DNA of 64,000 nucleotides, from assembly GCF_000319305.2 (NCBI RefSeq), contig NZ_AMWJ02000001.1, positions 1,240,001 through 1,304,000 on the forward strand, given 5' to 3'. Shown piece after piece: positions 7,653-17,321 of the stretch. The number at the start of each line of letters is the position of its first letter. Position 1 is the stretch's first letter. The notes beneath the pieces were generated by a model. That model saw only the letters and a program-made list of their open reading frames with translations. It was not told where the DNA came from and made no database searches. This DNA comes from Pseudomonas bharatica CSV86. GTDB taxonomy: Bacteria > Pseudomonadota > Gammaproteobacteria > Pseudomonadales > Pseudomonadaceae. Both the position numbers and the translations under genes were made by a program.

Positions 7653-7966
7653 TGCGAGAGGCTGCGGATAAAACGTGCGCAGCCGTCCGGGTCGGAGATG
7701 GGCCATTTTACCGTGATGGATTTGTCGCCCAGCGACAGTGCGATGACCACGGCTTCATCAGCTTGCCGTTTAGGAATCGGTTGCAGCGGTACAAACGCGG
7801 GAAGTGGCGCGACGGGTTTATCACGGTAAATCGGCAGCCACTTGCGAATCACGTTGGCATTGATGCCGTGGCTGATGGCGACGCTGGAAACTGAGGCACC
7901 GGGTTTCAGGCATTCCTGCACGACCTGGGCCTTAAAGGGTTTGGGATAGGAGCTTCGTTGGCGCAT
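7649..7966 (-). CDS. tnpA: IS66 accessory protein TnpA (Orf1)
   Basis: A 105-residue Orf1 protein of IS66. It carries an N-terminal helix-turn-helix of the transposase-8 type (SYPKPFKAQVVQECLKPGASV, then SVAISHGINANVIRKWL), which probably recognises the element ends. It is the first gene of the tnpABC operon and starts just inside the inverted repeat at 7982-8026. It is intact. Confidence 0.85.
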   Translation of the reverse strand: MRQRSSYPKPFKAQVVQECLKPGASVSSVAISHGINANVIRKWLPIYRDKPVAPLPAFVPLQPIPKRQADEAVVIALSLGDKSITVKWPISDPDGCARFIRSLSQ

Positions 7967-8031
7967 GGAAATCCTAGCGATAAGGGTGATCGCGTCCGCT
8001 TAAAATAGGCGGACACCATCGCCCTTAATTC

Positions 8032-8190
8032 CGGATTTCTGAAGGTGTGTTCTCTGGCCGCTTACGTCACTCATGTTCGCATGGATGGAAATCAGGACGT
8101 TGAAGGTCTTTCCCAGGCAGGCAGGGATGAGATGGTGTCCATAACTGCTGTACGTTCGGATTACGCTGCCCGCACCCCTACGTTCGGACT
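8032..8190. other. Junction DNA between IS66 and the phosphatase gene
   Basis: No gene is seen. A 10-base direct repeat TACGTTCGGA occurs at 8151-8160 and 8179-8188, the second copy touching the point where the phosphatase reading frame breaks. This may be a scar of the insertion that created the island junction. Confidence 0.35.
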
Positions 8191-9135
8191 ATCGTCGAAG
8201 ATCATCAGGCTCGGCAGGTGCGCCAGCACCCGGGCGGCAGCGCCCAGTCCGTCGACGAAGCCATCCAGGCACTGCTGTTCGGAGCGGTAACGGCTTGCAA
8301 GGCGCGGTTCGAGGGGCGGCATCCGTGTCTCGATCAGCGTCCATGGCACCGGCGACCAGACCAGCAGGTACATGGCCAGCGTCTCGGCGAAGGTCACCAG
8401 ATGATTGTCGGCATTGCTGCTGGTGAAGATCGGTTTGCGCGTACCGCCGAAAAAACGCTCGCGCAGGGACTGGTTGCTTTTCAGCGCAGGCAGCAGGTCG
8501 CCTCGGTGGTAATAGCTGGCGGGATGGCTGTACAGCTCGGTACTGTCGCGGATCACCGCGCCGTCCAGGCATTCCTCGAACAGGCCAAGGCGCTGGATCA
8601 GGGCATGGATGGCGCGCAGCATGGGCCCGGCGACGTCATCGGCATAGATCTGGTCGCCGCTCATCATCAGCAAGGCCGGGCGTTCATTGCCCTCATGGGC
8701 GGCGGCCAGCAGGCGATCGGCGCAGAGCAGGCCGTCGGCTGCGGGGTGGTGGGGCTTGCGGCATGAACCATGGAGCAATTGATCCAGGCGCGAGCGCACC
8801 ACCAGGTCCGGACGCGTTGCGCCGGCATACAGCAGGTGTGGCGCCCAGTCGGCAATGCCCTTGCCCTCGACCAGCAGGTCGTAGCCGATCCGCTTGTCGC
8901 ACGGCAGTGGGATATCCAGCTGGACATCGATCAGGTGAACGAAGGCATGACGGCCTACCGGCAGAATCTGGCAGCGGGTTTCGTCCAGGGGCAAGCGCAG
9001 CGGTTCGGGGGTGTCGAGGTGCAGTTCTGCCTGCAACGGTCGCGAGGCGACCAGCCACAGCACCACGCGACGGTCTTCCAGGCGGCGCAGCAGCGGCCCG
9101 GCGAGTACCAGCGGCAATGACGGGGAATTGGACAT
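8191..9135 (-). pseudogene. PhoD-like alkaline phosphatase, 3' end lost at island junction
   Basis: From ATG 9135 about 315 residues match the PhoD-like metallophosphatase family: an N-terminal beta domain, then the metal-binding motif LMMSGDQIYADDVAGPM near residue 165 and the segment HLPSLMIFDD. Intact relatives continue as a D-x-H-D motif and several hundred more residues. Here the frame leaves the family right after IFDD at 8191 and stops within the adjacent mobile DNA. The remaining active-site residues are therefore missing and the product is surely inactive. It is the last backbone gene before the mosaic. Confidence 0.82.
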
Positions 9136-9219
9136 CAGGACGGGCAATCGTCTGCCAGTAGTTGCGAAGGAGGCGGGACTTTCCCCGCTGTCGCCGCTAC
9201 TGGCAAACCGATATTTGTA

Positions 9220-10146
9220 TCAAGCTTTTGCAGAGAGCAGGGCTTCGAGTTTTTCCTGGTCACGGGCGAACTGGCGAATGCCTTCGGCGAGTTTCTCGGT
9301 GGCCATGGCATCTTCGTTGAACGCCCAGCGGAACTGGCTTTCGTTCAGCGCCTGGCGGGGTTCGCCGGCGGCACCCGGCGCCAATCTGCGCTCCAGGTTG
9401 CCCTGGTCGTCGCTCAGCTGTTGCAGCAGCTCGGGGCTGATGGTCAGGCGGTCGCAGCCGGCCAGTTGCTCGATCTGGCCGATGTTGCGGAAGCTGGCGC
9501 CCATGACCACGGTGTCGTAGCCATTGGCCTTGTAGTAGTTGTAGATGCGGGTCACCGACTGCACGCCGGGATCTTCCGCACCGACATACTCCTTGCCGGT
9601 GGACTTCTTGTACCAGTCGTAGATCCGTCCTACGAACGGCGAGATCAGGAACACCCCGGCATCGGCGCAGGCGGCAGCCTGGGCGAAGGAGAACAGCAGG
9701 GTCAGGTTGGTCTGGATGCCTTCCTTCTCCAGTACTTCGGCAGCGCGGATACCTTCCCAGGTCGAGGCCAGCTTGATCAGCACGCGGTCGCGACCGACGC
9801 CAGCCTGGTCGTACAGTTCGATCAGCTTGCGAGCCTTGCCCAGCAGGGCGGGCTGGTCGAAGGACAGGCGCGCATCCACTTCAGTGGAAATGCGGCCTGG
9901 AATCGCTTTCAGGATGCCGCTGCCCACCGCCACCGCGAAGGCGTCGCAGGCCAGGTCGACATTGCCCTTGCTGCCGCGGATCGCCTGGTCGAGCAGGTCG
10001 GCGTAGCCGGGCATGGCGGCGGCCTTGAGCAGCAGGGAAGGGTTGGTGGTGGCATCGACCGGCTTGAGACGGCTGATCGCGTCGATATCGCCGGTATCGG
10101 CGACGACCGTGGTGAACTGCTTGAGTTGTTCCAGCTTGGAAGTCAT
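9220..10146 (-). CDS. tal: Transaldolase
   Basis: Transaldolase B type, 308 residues. It moves a dihydroxyacetone unit between sedoheptulose-7-P and glyceraldehyde-3-P in the non-oxidative pentose phosphate pathway, in the cytoplasm. The Schiff-base lysine is K125 in [12 protein letters not shown]. The family signatures [13 protein letters not shown] near residue 31 and the C-terminal [13 protein letters not shown] are present. I chose ATG 10146 ([12 protein letters not shown], the usual start of the family) over an in-frame start 33 bases upstream. It lies 119 bases downstream of dusA on the same strand. Confidence 0.96.
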   Translation of the reverse strand: MTSKLEQLKQFTTVVADTGDIDAISRLKPVDATTNPSLLLKAAAMPGYADLLDQAIRGSKGNVDLACDAFAVAVGSGILKAIPGRISTEVDARLSFDQPALLGKARKLIELYDQAGVGRDRVLIKLASTWEGIRAAEVLEKEGIQTNLTLLFSFAQAAACADAGVFLISPFVGRIYDWYKKSTGKEYVGAEDPGVQSVTRIYNYYKANGYDTVVMGASFRNIGQIEQLAGCDRLTISPELLQQLSDDQGNLERRLAPGAAGEPRQALNESQFRWAFNEDAMATEKLAEGIRQFARDQEKLEALLSAKA

Positions 10147-10265
10147 GAGCGTGCTCTGTCCTGTGCGGTGCGACGACATTACCCGAGCGCCGCCAGCGGC
10201 TCAAGGGCCGGGCCGGCGGGGTTTCGGGAAGGTAAGTCTTCGAGTGCGGACGCGCCCGTGGGTTC

Positions 10266-11276
<1,011 letters not shown>

Positions 11277-11422
11277 TTTTCGACTACGTGGTATGGGGGC
11301 TCGTCAGGGTAACTTCGGCTGGTGGGCGAAGGTGCTGTGATCGAGGAAAGGCGTGCAGTTTACCAGATGCGGTCAGGTTCGCCTGCAAGCCTGCCTCCAG
11401 CGTGACTTAGCGTTTCCAGGCG

Positions 11423-11458
11423 ACCGCACAAGTAACCGCACAAGTAACCGCACAAGTA
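11423..11458. repeat. Three perfect 12-bp tandem repeats
   Basis: ACCGCACAAGTA is repeated three times head to tail, 58 bases before the GGDEF gene start. A 12-bp unit could change copy number by slippage and alter spacing in the promoter region. Confidence 0.85.
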
Positions 11459-11515
11459 GGCGTGCCTTGAGACCGACCTATACTCACCGCTCCCCAGTCC
11501 CAACCCGGAGCCCTC

Positions 11516-13230
11516 ATGGAGCGGAGAAAATCCGGTTTCATCGCCATCTTGCATCTTCTCCAGGCCCGTGCCCGGGGCAATCCGCGGCGCACGGTGCTGC
11601 TGTGCTTCGCGGCGCTGTTCCTGATCACCTTCGTCCTCGCCTGTCGGCAATACTGGTTGGTCGAGGCCCGGGAGCTTGATCATCGCCGATACAACCTGCA
11701 TCTGCAGGCAATCATGATGGAGACCGCACTGGCCACCGACCGCAAGCAGATGCAGTTCCTGCGTTCGACGGCCGAGCGTACCTTGCTTGCTTCCCGGGAC
11801 TTGCCGTCGCAACCGCTGCCGGACCTGACGACCAACGCCGTGGTCGGCATCGATATGCTGCCTGGGGATGCGCCCGTGCGAATCCTTGGCGACGCGCGAC
11901 TGCAGGCCATCGCAGGGTTGACCCGCAGCCCAGGGCAATTAGCCGAGGATTTGCGTCTGGCGAGGCAGATGAGCCGCATGCTGGCGGTGCTGTACCAGGG
12001 CGGAAACCAGCTGGATCATTGGTCTACGTGGCCAGCTCCGGCGTACTGGTGGCCTATCCGCCGCTCGATGATCGCCTGGTGGAGCCGCTGCTGCGCCAGT
12101 TCGCCGACTCGCCGTTGTACAGGACGCCGCAGACGCCCTCCGGTGAGTTCGACGTTCGTTTCAGCACGGCTCCCGGGCATTTCATCGACAAGGGGCCGCG
12201 GCTGCTGCTCGGTACGCCTTTGCTGGTAAACGGCCTGCCGCGCGGCGCGGTGATACTCGATGCGCCTCAGCAGCGGGTGCAGGACTACCTGTCTCGCACC
12301 ACACCCAAGGGCGAACACCATGTCTTGCTGGATGATTCCGGTGCGCTGATCGCCTCCAGCGAGCGCAATTTCGATGCCCGGCAGGACCTCACCGCTTTGT
12401 TTGGCGAGGCTGCCAATGCTGACACCGACCTGCGCGGCGCGGGGATGGTCGATTATGGCCGGGGGCCGGTGTTGTACCGCGAACTGGAGGGCACCCGGGC
12501 ACTGTTGTTGGCGCATATCCCATCGGCCGATTTGCGCTGGGCGGTGATTTCCCAGTTCAGCACGCTTTTCGTCTGCCTCTGGGTATCGCTTGGCGCGCTG
12601 CTGGTGATTACCCTGCTGATCGTCGATCGCCTGCTTCTCGGCCAGATCGCCGTCAACGAACGCCTGCGCGACCTCGGCCTGGTCGATCCGCTGACCCGCC
12701 TGGCCAACCGCCGGCGCCTGCAAACCGACTTCGACGGCCTGGCCCGACGCCTCAAACGCCAGCAGCCGATGGCCCTGCTGATGCTCGACATCGACAGATT
12801 CAAGTTGATCAACGACAACTGGGGCCATTCCACCGGCGACGAAGTGCTCAAGCACCTGGCGACCCTCTGTTCGGCGCTGGTACGCCCGCAGGACCTGATG
12901 GCCCGCTACGGTGGCGAGGAATTCTGCGTGCTGATGCCCGGCGTCGCCATCGAACAGGCCAGTGTCATGGCCGAGACCTTGCGCGCGGCGGTGGCGCAGT
13001 CGGTGTGCCTGCCCAATCCGCAGACCATGCTCAGTACAGCGCCTTCGCCGGAAGTGCGCTTGACCATTTCGATTGGCGTCGCCGAGTGGCTGCTGGACGA
13101 TTGCCATTCGCTGGAAGAACTGGTGGCTCGGGCGGACCGGAGGTTGTACGCAGCGAAGCAGAATGGCCGCAACCGTGTAGTGCAGGACGACACCCTGTAC
13201 AAAAAAAGGGTATCCGGAATTTCTGGTTGA
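11516..13230 (+). pseudogene. Membrane diguanylate cyclase, frameshifted and cut by ISL3
   Basis: A sensor diguanylate cyclase: N-terminal helix (VLLCFAALFLITFVLACR), a periplasmic Cache-like region, a second helix near FVCLWVSLGALLVITLLIVD, and a GGDEF domain with active-site GGEEF and the RxxD inhibitory site RPQD five residues before it. The frame breaks at the TT of 12019-12020; adding one T restores a continuous reading (LDHLVYVASSG). At the 3' end the ISL3 element inserted after the codons for DDTLYKK. Before insertion the frame would have run on to a TAG at about 16231. The catalytic domain is complete, so if the frameshift is a sequence error the gene may still work. Confidence 0.85.
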
Positions 13231-13383
13231 TAAAATGCCAAAGATGTAAAGAAGAAAATCTTTCTCAGCGGATTATCTGATTGATCCTCTTCAGCCTACT
13301 CTACTGCCAATTTTCTGTTTCCACCTTCGCCTGAGTCTTCATAGCGATGCTGACTAGGGAGGACAGCGAGAGCTGGGCAAGCG

Positions 13384-13698
13384 TCAAAGCGGTTCTGGTT
13401 CATGCGCAATCCGGACACCTGCACAACATTCCTCTTGTAAGAAACCGATCAAATTCTCTAGGTGCCCATACTCGGGTATACAGACAATCGTGCGGCTATG
13501 TTTCTCCTGCCGGATCAGCCCTACCTTGGCCATGCGCGCAAGGTGATGTGATAGCGTCGAAGCAGGAATACCCAGCCCCTTCTGGATATCTCCGACCGAA
13601 GCCCCATCATGGCCAGCTTTGACCAGAAAGCGGAACACGGACAGTCGGTGACTATTCCCTAGCTCAGCTAAGCTGGCTGCAACCTTTTCGTGATCCAT
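13384..13698 (-). CDS. ArsR-family metal-sensing repressor (passenger gene)
   Basis: A 104-residue winged-helix ArsR/SmtB-type regulator. The helix-turn-helix reads IQKGLGIPASTLSHHLARMAKVGLI, followed by the wing QEKHSRTIVCIPEY. A C-terminal CC pair and other residues could ligate metal. I prefer ATG 13698, with GGGG nine bases upstream, to the TTG at 13710. It is divergent from the permease, with matching TTTCTAG motifs between them, the usual design of a self-controlled metal efflux locus. The inducing metal is not readable from sequence. Confidence 0.85.
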   Translation of the reverse strand: MDHEKVAASLAELGNSHRLSVFRFLVKAGHDGASVGDIQKGLGIPASTLSHHLARMAKVGLIRQEKHSRTIVCIPEYGHLENLIGFLQEECCAGVRIAHEPEPL

Positions 13699-13725
13699 AG
13701 CACGCCCCAATAATTCGATGTTTCT

Positions 13726-13797
13726 AGAATTATAGTTGACAGGTCGGATAAACGCAAGTAGGCTGCGTACATCATTTCGACAATACTAGAAATATAG
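13726..13797. promoter_or_regulatory. Divergent arsR/permease promoter with paired operator motifs
   Basis: ATGTTTCTAGAATTATAG at 13726-13743 and the inverted motif ATACTAGAAATAT near 13784-13796 both contain TTTCTAG(A/T), the first forming the palindrome TTCTAGAA. They lie before the two divergent genes and are natural candidate binding sites for the ArsR repressor. Confidence 0.5.
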
Positions 13798-13809
13798 GAG
13801 TAATATTGA

Positions 13810-14844
13810 ATGTCATCTCAACTCCAAGACGCTCTAGGCATGTTCGCCTTTCTCGCTATCGAGCTATCGGTTTTATTCATTGGCATTAGCTTGCTGGTCG
13901 GAGTTCTTCAACGTCACATCCCACCATCCAAGGTGGAAGCGTTACTGACTTCCAGTGGGAAGCGAGGCTATTTTCTTGCTGCTGGTTTAGGAGCTATAAC
14001 GCCCTTCTGTAGTTGCTCGACTATCCCCATGTTGAAAGGGTTGATTCGGGCACGGGCCGGTTTTGGGCCGATGATGGTGTTTCTTTTCTCATCTCCGTTG
14101 CTGAATCCTATCGTCGTCGGCCTGCTGGTTGCCACGTTTGGATGGACACTTACTGCTATCTATGTGCTCGCCGCTTTGGTGGTCGCGGTAGGTGCCGGAT
14201 GGCTGCTTCACACGCTTGGCTTCGAGCGTTATGTGCGCCGGACGGCGACACAAGAGAGCAGTGGATGTAGTTCATCAGCAAGCCCGTGCAGTGCTACATC
14301 GACCGCATCGAGTTGCGGCACCAACAGCTGCGACACCACTCCGAAGACGGCTTCTTGCGGGGCTGATAGGAAGACAACAGTCTCTACGTCTAGCGAATGC
14401 TGTGACAGTCAACCCACTGTCACGGTTAAGAAAGAAGGGAAGTACAGTGGTGTGTGGCGGGAAGCTTGGTCGGACTTTATCGATGTGTTGCCTTACCTGC
14501 TCATCGGTATTGCGATTGGCAGCGTGATCTATGGTTTCATGCCCACTGACTTATTGGAGCAGTATGCAGGCCCAGATAATCCCTTTGCCATTCCAGTTGC
14601 CGCTGTCATCGGCGTGCCGTTGTATATTCGCGCTGAAGCCGTCATACCTCTGGCAGCGGCTCTGATGGCCAAAGGCGTGGGTGCCGGGACGGTGCTAGCG
14701 TTGATCATCGGCAGTGCCGGAGCCAGCCTGACTGAGCTCATTCTGTTGCGCTCTTTGTTCACGCTGAAGCTTTTAGCGGCGTTTTTAGCAGTCATTTTTG
14801 CTATGGCGATGATTGCCGGTTACGCCACCTACCTGTTTTTCTGA
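13810..14844 (+). CDS. Heavy-metal permease (SO_0444/ArsP-like) with Cys-rich loop
   Basis: A 344-residue integral membrane permease of the two-domain COG0701 type that includes ArsP and the SO_0444 Cu/Zn efflux group. The signature LGAITPFCSCSTIPMLKG, with its CxC, is near residue 60, and the C-terminal half repeats the fold (YIRAEAVIPLAAALMAKGVG). A hydrophilic linker at residues 150-205 holds about nine cysteines, including SSECCDS, and probably binds metal on the cytoplasmic side. It lies 12 bases before the transposase gene, so it may be co-transcribed with it. The substrate (arsenic, copper or zinc) is uncertain. Confidence 0.85.
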   Translation: MSSQLQDALGMFAFLAIELSVLFIGISLLVGVLQRHIPPSKVEALLTSSGKRGYFLAAGLGAITPFCSCSTIPMLKGLIRARAGFGPMMVFLFSSPLLNPIVVGLLVATFGWTLTAIYVLAALVVAVGAGWLLHTLGFERYVRRTATQESSGCSSSASPCSATSTASSCGTNSCDTTPKTASCGADRKTTVSTSSECCDSQPTVTVKKEGKYSGVWREAWSDFIDVLPYLLIGIAIGSVIYGFMPTDLLEQYAGPDNPFAIPVAAVIGVPLYIRAEAVIPLAAALMAKGVGAGTVLALIIGSAGASLTELILLRSLFTLKLLAAFLAVIFAMAMIAGYATYLFF

Positions 14845-14856
14845 TCAAGGCGGGAG

Positions 14857-16134
14857 ATGATTAATTCGTTAAGCCTTCCTGGGTACCAGTTGGTGGATTC
14901 TGATGAGCAGAATGAAGACATACATTTTCGGCTTGAAGCACCTACACCAGTAGCCTGCGAGGGGTGCGGCGTGCAGGGTGAGTTCGTGCGGTTCGGCAAG
15001 CGTGACGTTCCCTATCGTGATCTGCCCATCCACGGCAAGCGGGTCACTCTCTGGGTGGTCCGCCGCCGATACACCTGCCGGGCCTGCAAGACAACATTCA
15101 GGCCCCAGCTACCGGAGATGGTGGACGGATTCCGTATGACACTGCGGCTGCATGAGTACGTGGAGAAGGAATCCTTCAACCACCCCTACACCTTTGTGGC
15201 GGCACAGACCGGCCTGGACGAGAAGACGGTGCGCGACATCTTCAACGCCCGCGCCGAGTTCCTGGGGCGCTGGCACCGCTTCGAGACGCCCCGCATCCTG
15301 GGCATTGACGAGCTATACCTGAACAAGCGCTACCGCTGCATTCTGACCAACATTGAGGAGCGAACCCTGCTCGACCTGCTGGCCACCCGCCGCCAGGACG
15401 TGGTGACCAACTACCTGATGAAGCTGAAAGACCGGCAGAAGGTCGAGATCGTCAGCATGGACATGTGGAACCCCTACCGGGCAGCGGTCAAGGCTGTGCT
15501 GCCCCAGGCCCGTATCGTGGTCGATAAGTTCCATGTGGTGCGCATGGCCAACGATGCCCTAGAGAGAGTGCGCAAGGGCCTCAGAAAGGAGCTGAAACCG
15601 TCCCAGAGCCGGACTCTCAAGGGAGACCGGAAAATCCTGCTGAAACGCGCTCACGAAGTCTCAGACCGGGAGCGCCTCATCATGGAGACCTGGACAGGCG
15701 CGTTCCCGCAACTGCTGGCCGCCTACGAGCACAAGGAGCGCTTCTACGGCATCTGGGACGCCACCACACGGCTCCAGGCAGAAGCCGCCCTGGACGAGTG
15801 GATAGCCACCATCCCGAAGGGCCAAAAGGAAGTCTGGAGCGATCTGGTCAGGGCAGTGGGAAACTGGCGCGAAGAGACCATGACCTACTTCGAGACGGAC
15901 ATGCCCGTCACCAACGCTTACACGGAGTCCATCAACCGACTGGCCAAGGACAAGAACCGTGAAGGGCGCGGTTACTCCTTCGAGGTGATGCGGGCACGAA
16001 TGCTCTACACCACGAAGCACAAGAAGAAGGCACCGACTGCGAAGGTCTCTCCTTTCTACAAGAAAACCATCGGTTACGGACTGCCGGACTTCGCAGAGGA
16101 ACTCAACTACGGAGTCGATCTATCAACCATCTGA
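14857..16134 (+). CDS. tnpA: ISL3-family transposase (full length)
   Basis: A 425-residue DDE transposase. It has an N-terminal zinc-ribbon (CEGCGVQGEFVRFG with YTCRACKTTFRPQLP), a helix-turn-helix region around FVAAQTGLDEKTVRDIF, the first catalytic Asp in ILGIDELYLNKRY, the second in VSMDMWNPYRAAV, and the Glu in NAYTESINRLAKD near the C-terminus. Length and motifs are intact, so the element is probably active. It starts 12 bases after the permease stop. The 3' end is identical to the partial copy at the window start, which argues for recent spread. Confidence 0.95.
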   Translation: MINSLSLPGYQLVDSDEQNEDIHFRLEAPTPVACEGCGVQGEFVRFGKRDVPYRDLPIHGKRVTLWVVRRRYTCRACKTTFRPQLPEMVDGFRMTLRLHEYVEKESFNHPYTFVAAQTGLDEKTVRDIFNARAEFLGRWHRFETPRILGIDELYLNKRYRCILTNIEERTLLDLLATRRQDVVTNYLMKLKDRQKVEIVSMDMWNPYRAAVKAVLPQARIVVDKFHVVRMANDALERVRKGLRKELKPSQSRTLKGDRKILLKRAHEVSDRERLIMETWTGAFPQLLAAYEHKERFYGIWDATTRLQAEAALDEWIATIPKGQKEVWSDLVRAVGNWREETMTYFETDMPVTNAYTESINRLAKDKNREGRGYSFEVMRARMLYTTKHKKKAPTAKVSPFYKKTIGYGLPDFAEELNYGVDLSTI

Positions 16135-16264
16135 TAATGGTATCAGGTTGGTGGGGTAAAGGTGCCCCATCAACCATTAAATCCGTATACCCCAAAAAAC
16201 AACCTCCTATAGCGAGGTTTCGTCAGAATAGCCCGTCACCTTTTTTTGGCGCAGAGCTTTCCCA

Positions 16265-17221
16265 ATGGCTTCTTTTTTGCGTATTCAGCATTACCTCGAC
16301 AATGGCAGCCTGTTCGCAGTGATGGCTGCACTGGGCTTCAGCCTCAAGGCGATCTTCGTCAAGCTCGCCTACGCCGCCGGCACGGTGGACGCGATCACGC
16401 TGCTGGCCTTGCGCATGGCCCTTTCCCTGCCGCTGTTCCTCTGGCTGGTGTGGTCCAGCCGCCACCACGTCAATGCGCCGCTGACCTGGGGTAGCGTGGG
16501 GCGGGTGATGTTGCTGGGGTTGTTCGGTTATTACCTGGCCAGCCTGTTCGATTTCTACGGCCTGCAATACATCAGCGCCGGGCTGGAACGGCTGATTCTC
16601 TTCCTCTACCCGACCCTGGTGCTGATCTTCCAGGCCGTGGCCCTTCGCGAGAAACCGACGTTGCGGGTGCTGGTGGCGATGGGGCTGTGCTACTTCGGGC
16701 TGGGCATCGCCTTTGTGCATGACGTCAGTATGTCGGGGGGCGGCAACCAGGTGATCATCGGTTCGTTGTGGGTGTTCGCCAGTGCCGTGACCTACGCGCT
16801 GTACTACTCCGGCACCGGGATGATGCTCAAAAGCATGAGTTCGATGCGCCTGGCCGGGCTGGCAGGGACGGCATCCTCATTGATGGTCCTGGGGCATTAT
16901 GCGCTGACCGCAGACTTCTCCCTGCTCGGGCAACTGCCCGCAGCGGTGTGGTTCAACGCCTTGATGATGGCGGTGTTCTCCACGGTATTGCCGATCTACT
17001 GGGTATCCTTGGCGATCCAGCGCATGGGCGCGACGCAGACCGCGGCCATAGGCAATCTCGGGCCGGTGCTGACGGTGTTCGCCTCGTGGGCGGTGTTGAG
17101 CGAGGAGATTTCGCTGTACCAGATTGTGGGGATGGGCCTGGTGTTGTTCGGGGTTTCGCGGTTGAAGCCCGGGAAACCCAAGGTGGAGGCGGTGGTGGTT
17201 GGGAAGGATGTGGCTGCCTGA
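16265..17221 (+). CDS. EamA/DMT-family transporter
   Basis: A drug/metabolite transporter of 318 residues with ten predicted helices in two EamA repeats. The first repeat starts at MAALGFSLKAIFVKLAYAAG and the second at IIGSLWVFASAVTYALYY. The typical end-of-repeat glycine- and proline-containing segments (GLERLILFLYPTLVLIFQ; TAAIGNLGPVLTVFASW) are present. Such proteins export amino acids, nucleotides or small metabolites; the substrate cannot be told from sequence. The start at 16265 lies 73 bases after the ISL3 end, so its promoter may have been changed by the insertion. Confidence 0.88.
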   Translation: MASFLRIQHYLDNGSLFAVMAALGFSLKAIFVKLAYAAGTVDAITLLALRMALSLPLFLWLVWSSRHHVNAPLTWGSVGRVMLLGLFGYYLASLFDFYGLQYISAGLERLILFLYPTLVLIFQAVALREKPTLRVLVAMGLCYFGLGIAFVHDVSMSGGGNQVIIGSLWVFASAVTYALYYSGTGMMLKSMSSMRLAGLAGTASSLMVLGHYALTADFSLLGQLPAAVWFNALMMAVFSTVLPIYWVSLAIQRMGATQTAAIGNLGPVLTVFASWAVLSEEISLYQIVGMGLVLFGVSRLKPGKPKVEAVVVGKDVAA

Positions 17222-17241
17222 GGTTTTCTGGTGCTGCTGAT

Positions 17242-17308
17242 GGCCTCATCGCTGGCAAGCCAGCTCCCACAGTGACCCTGTGGGAGCTGGCTTGCCAGCG
17301 ATGAGGCC
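17242..17308. repeat. REPIN palindrome
   Basis: Two REP units in inverted orientation (GGCCTCATCGCTGGCAAGCC outward to its complement) around a short spacer, between the convergent EamA and diguanylate cyclase genes. This is the Pseudomonas REPIN type; it can fold into a long hairpin and may act as a 3' end for both genes. Confidence 0.95.
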
Positions 17309-17321
17309 CTTGAGACCACCA

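Larger units (their letters stand above)
5749..8031 (-). mobile_element. IS66-family element, left end lost
   Basis: The three canonical IS66 genes tnpA, tnpB and tnpC are present in order on the minus strand. Beyond tnpA an imperfect inverted repeat (AAGGGTGATCGCGTCCGC at 7982-7999 against GCGGACACCATCGCCCTT at 8009-8026) marks the upstream end. No matching end exists beside tnpC, where the sequence runs into the IS21-like array at about 5748. Both boundaries are approximate. Confidence 0.75.
13208..16192 (+). mobile_element. Complete ISL3-family IS with metal-resistance passengers
   Basis: About 2985 bases bounded by inverted ends: GGGTATCCGGAATTTCTGGT on the left and, on the right, the complement of GGGTATACGGATTTAATGGT. 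The flanking octamers CAAAAAAA (left) and CAAAAAAC (right) are a near-perfect target duplication in an A-tract. It contains an arsR-type gene and a metal permease upstream of the transposase. ISL3 elements with passenger metal genes are known. The last 296 bases are identical to the window start. Confidence 0.9.

Noticed and set aside
11423..11458. Possible CRISPR array
   Set aside because: The 12-bp units are directly adjacent with no spacers and no cas genes are near.
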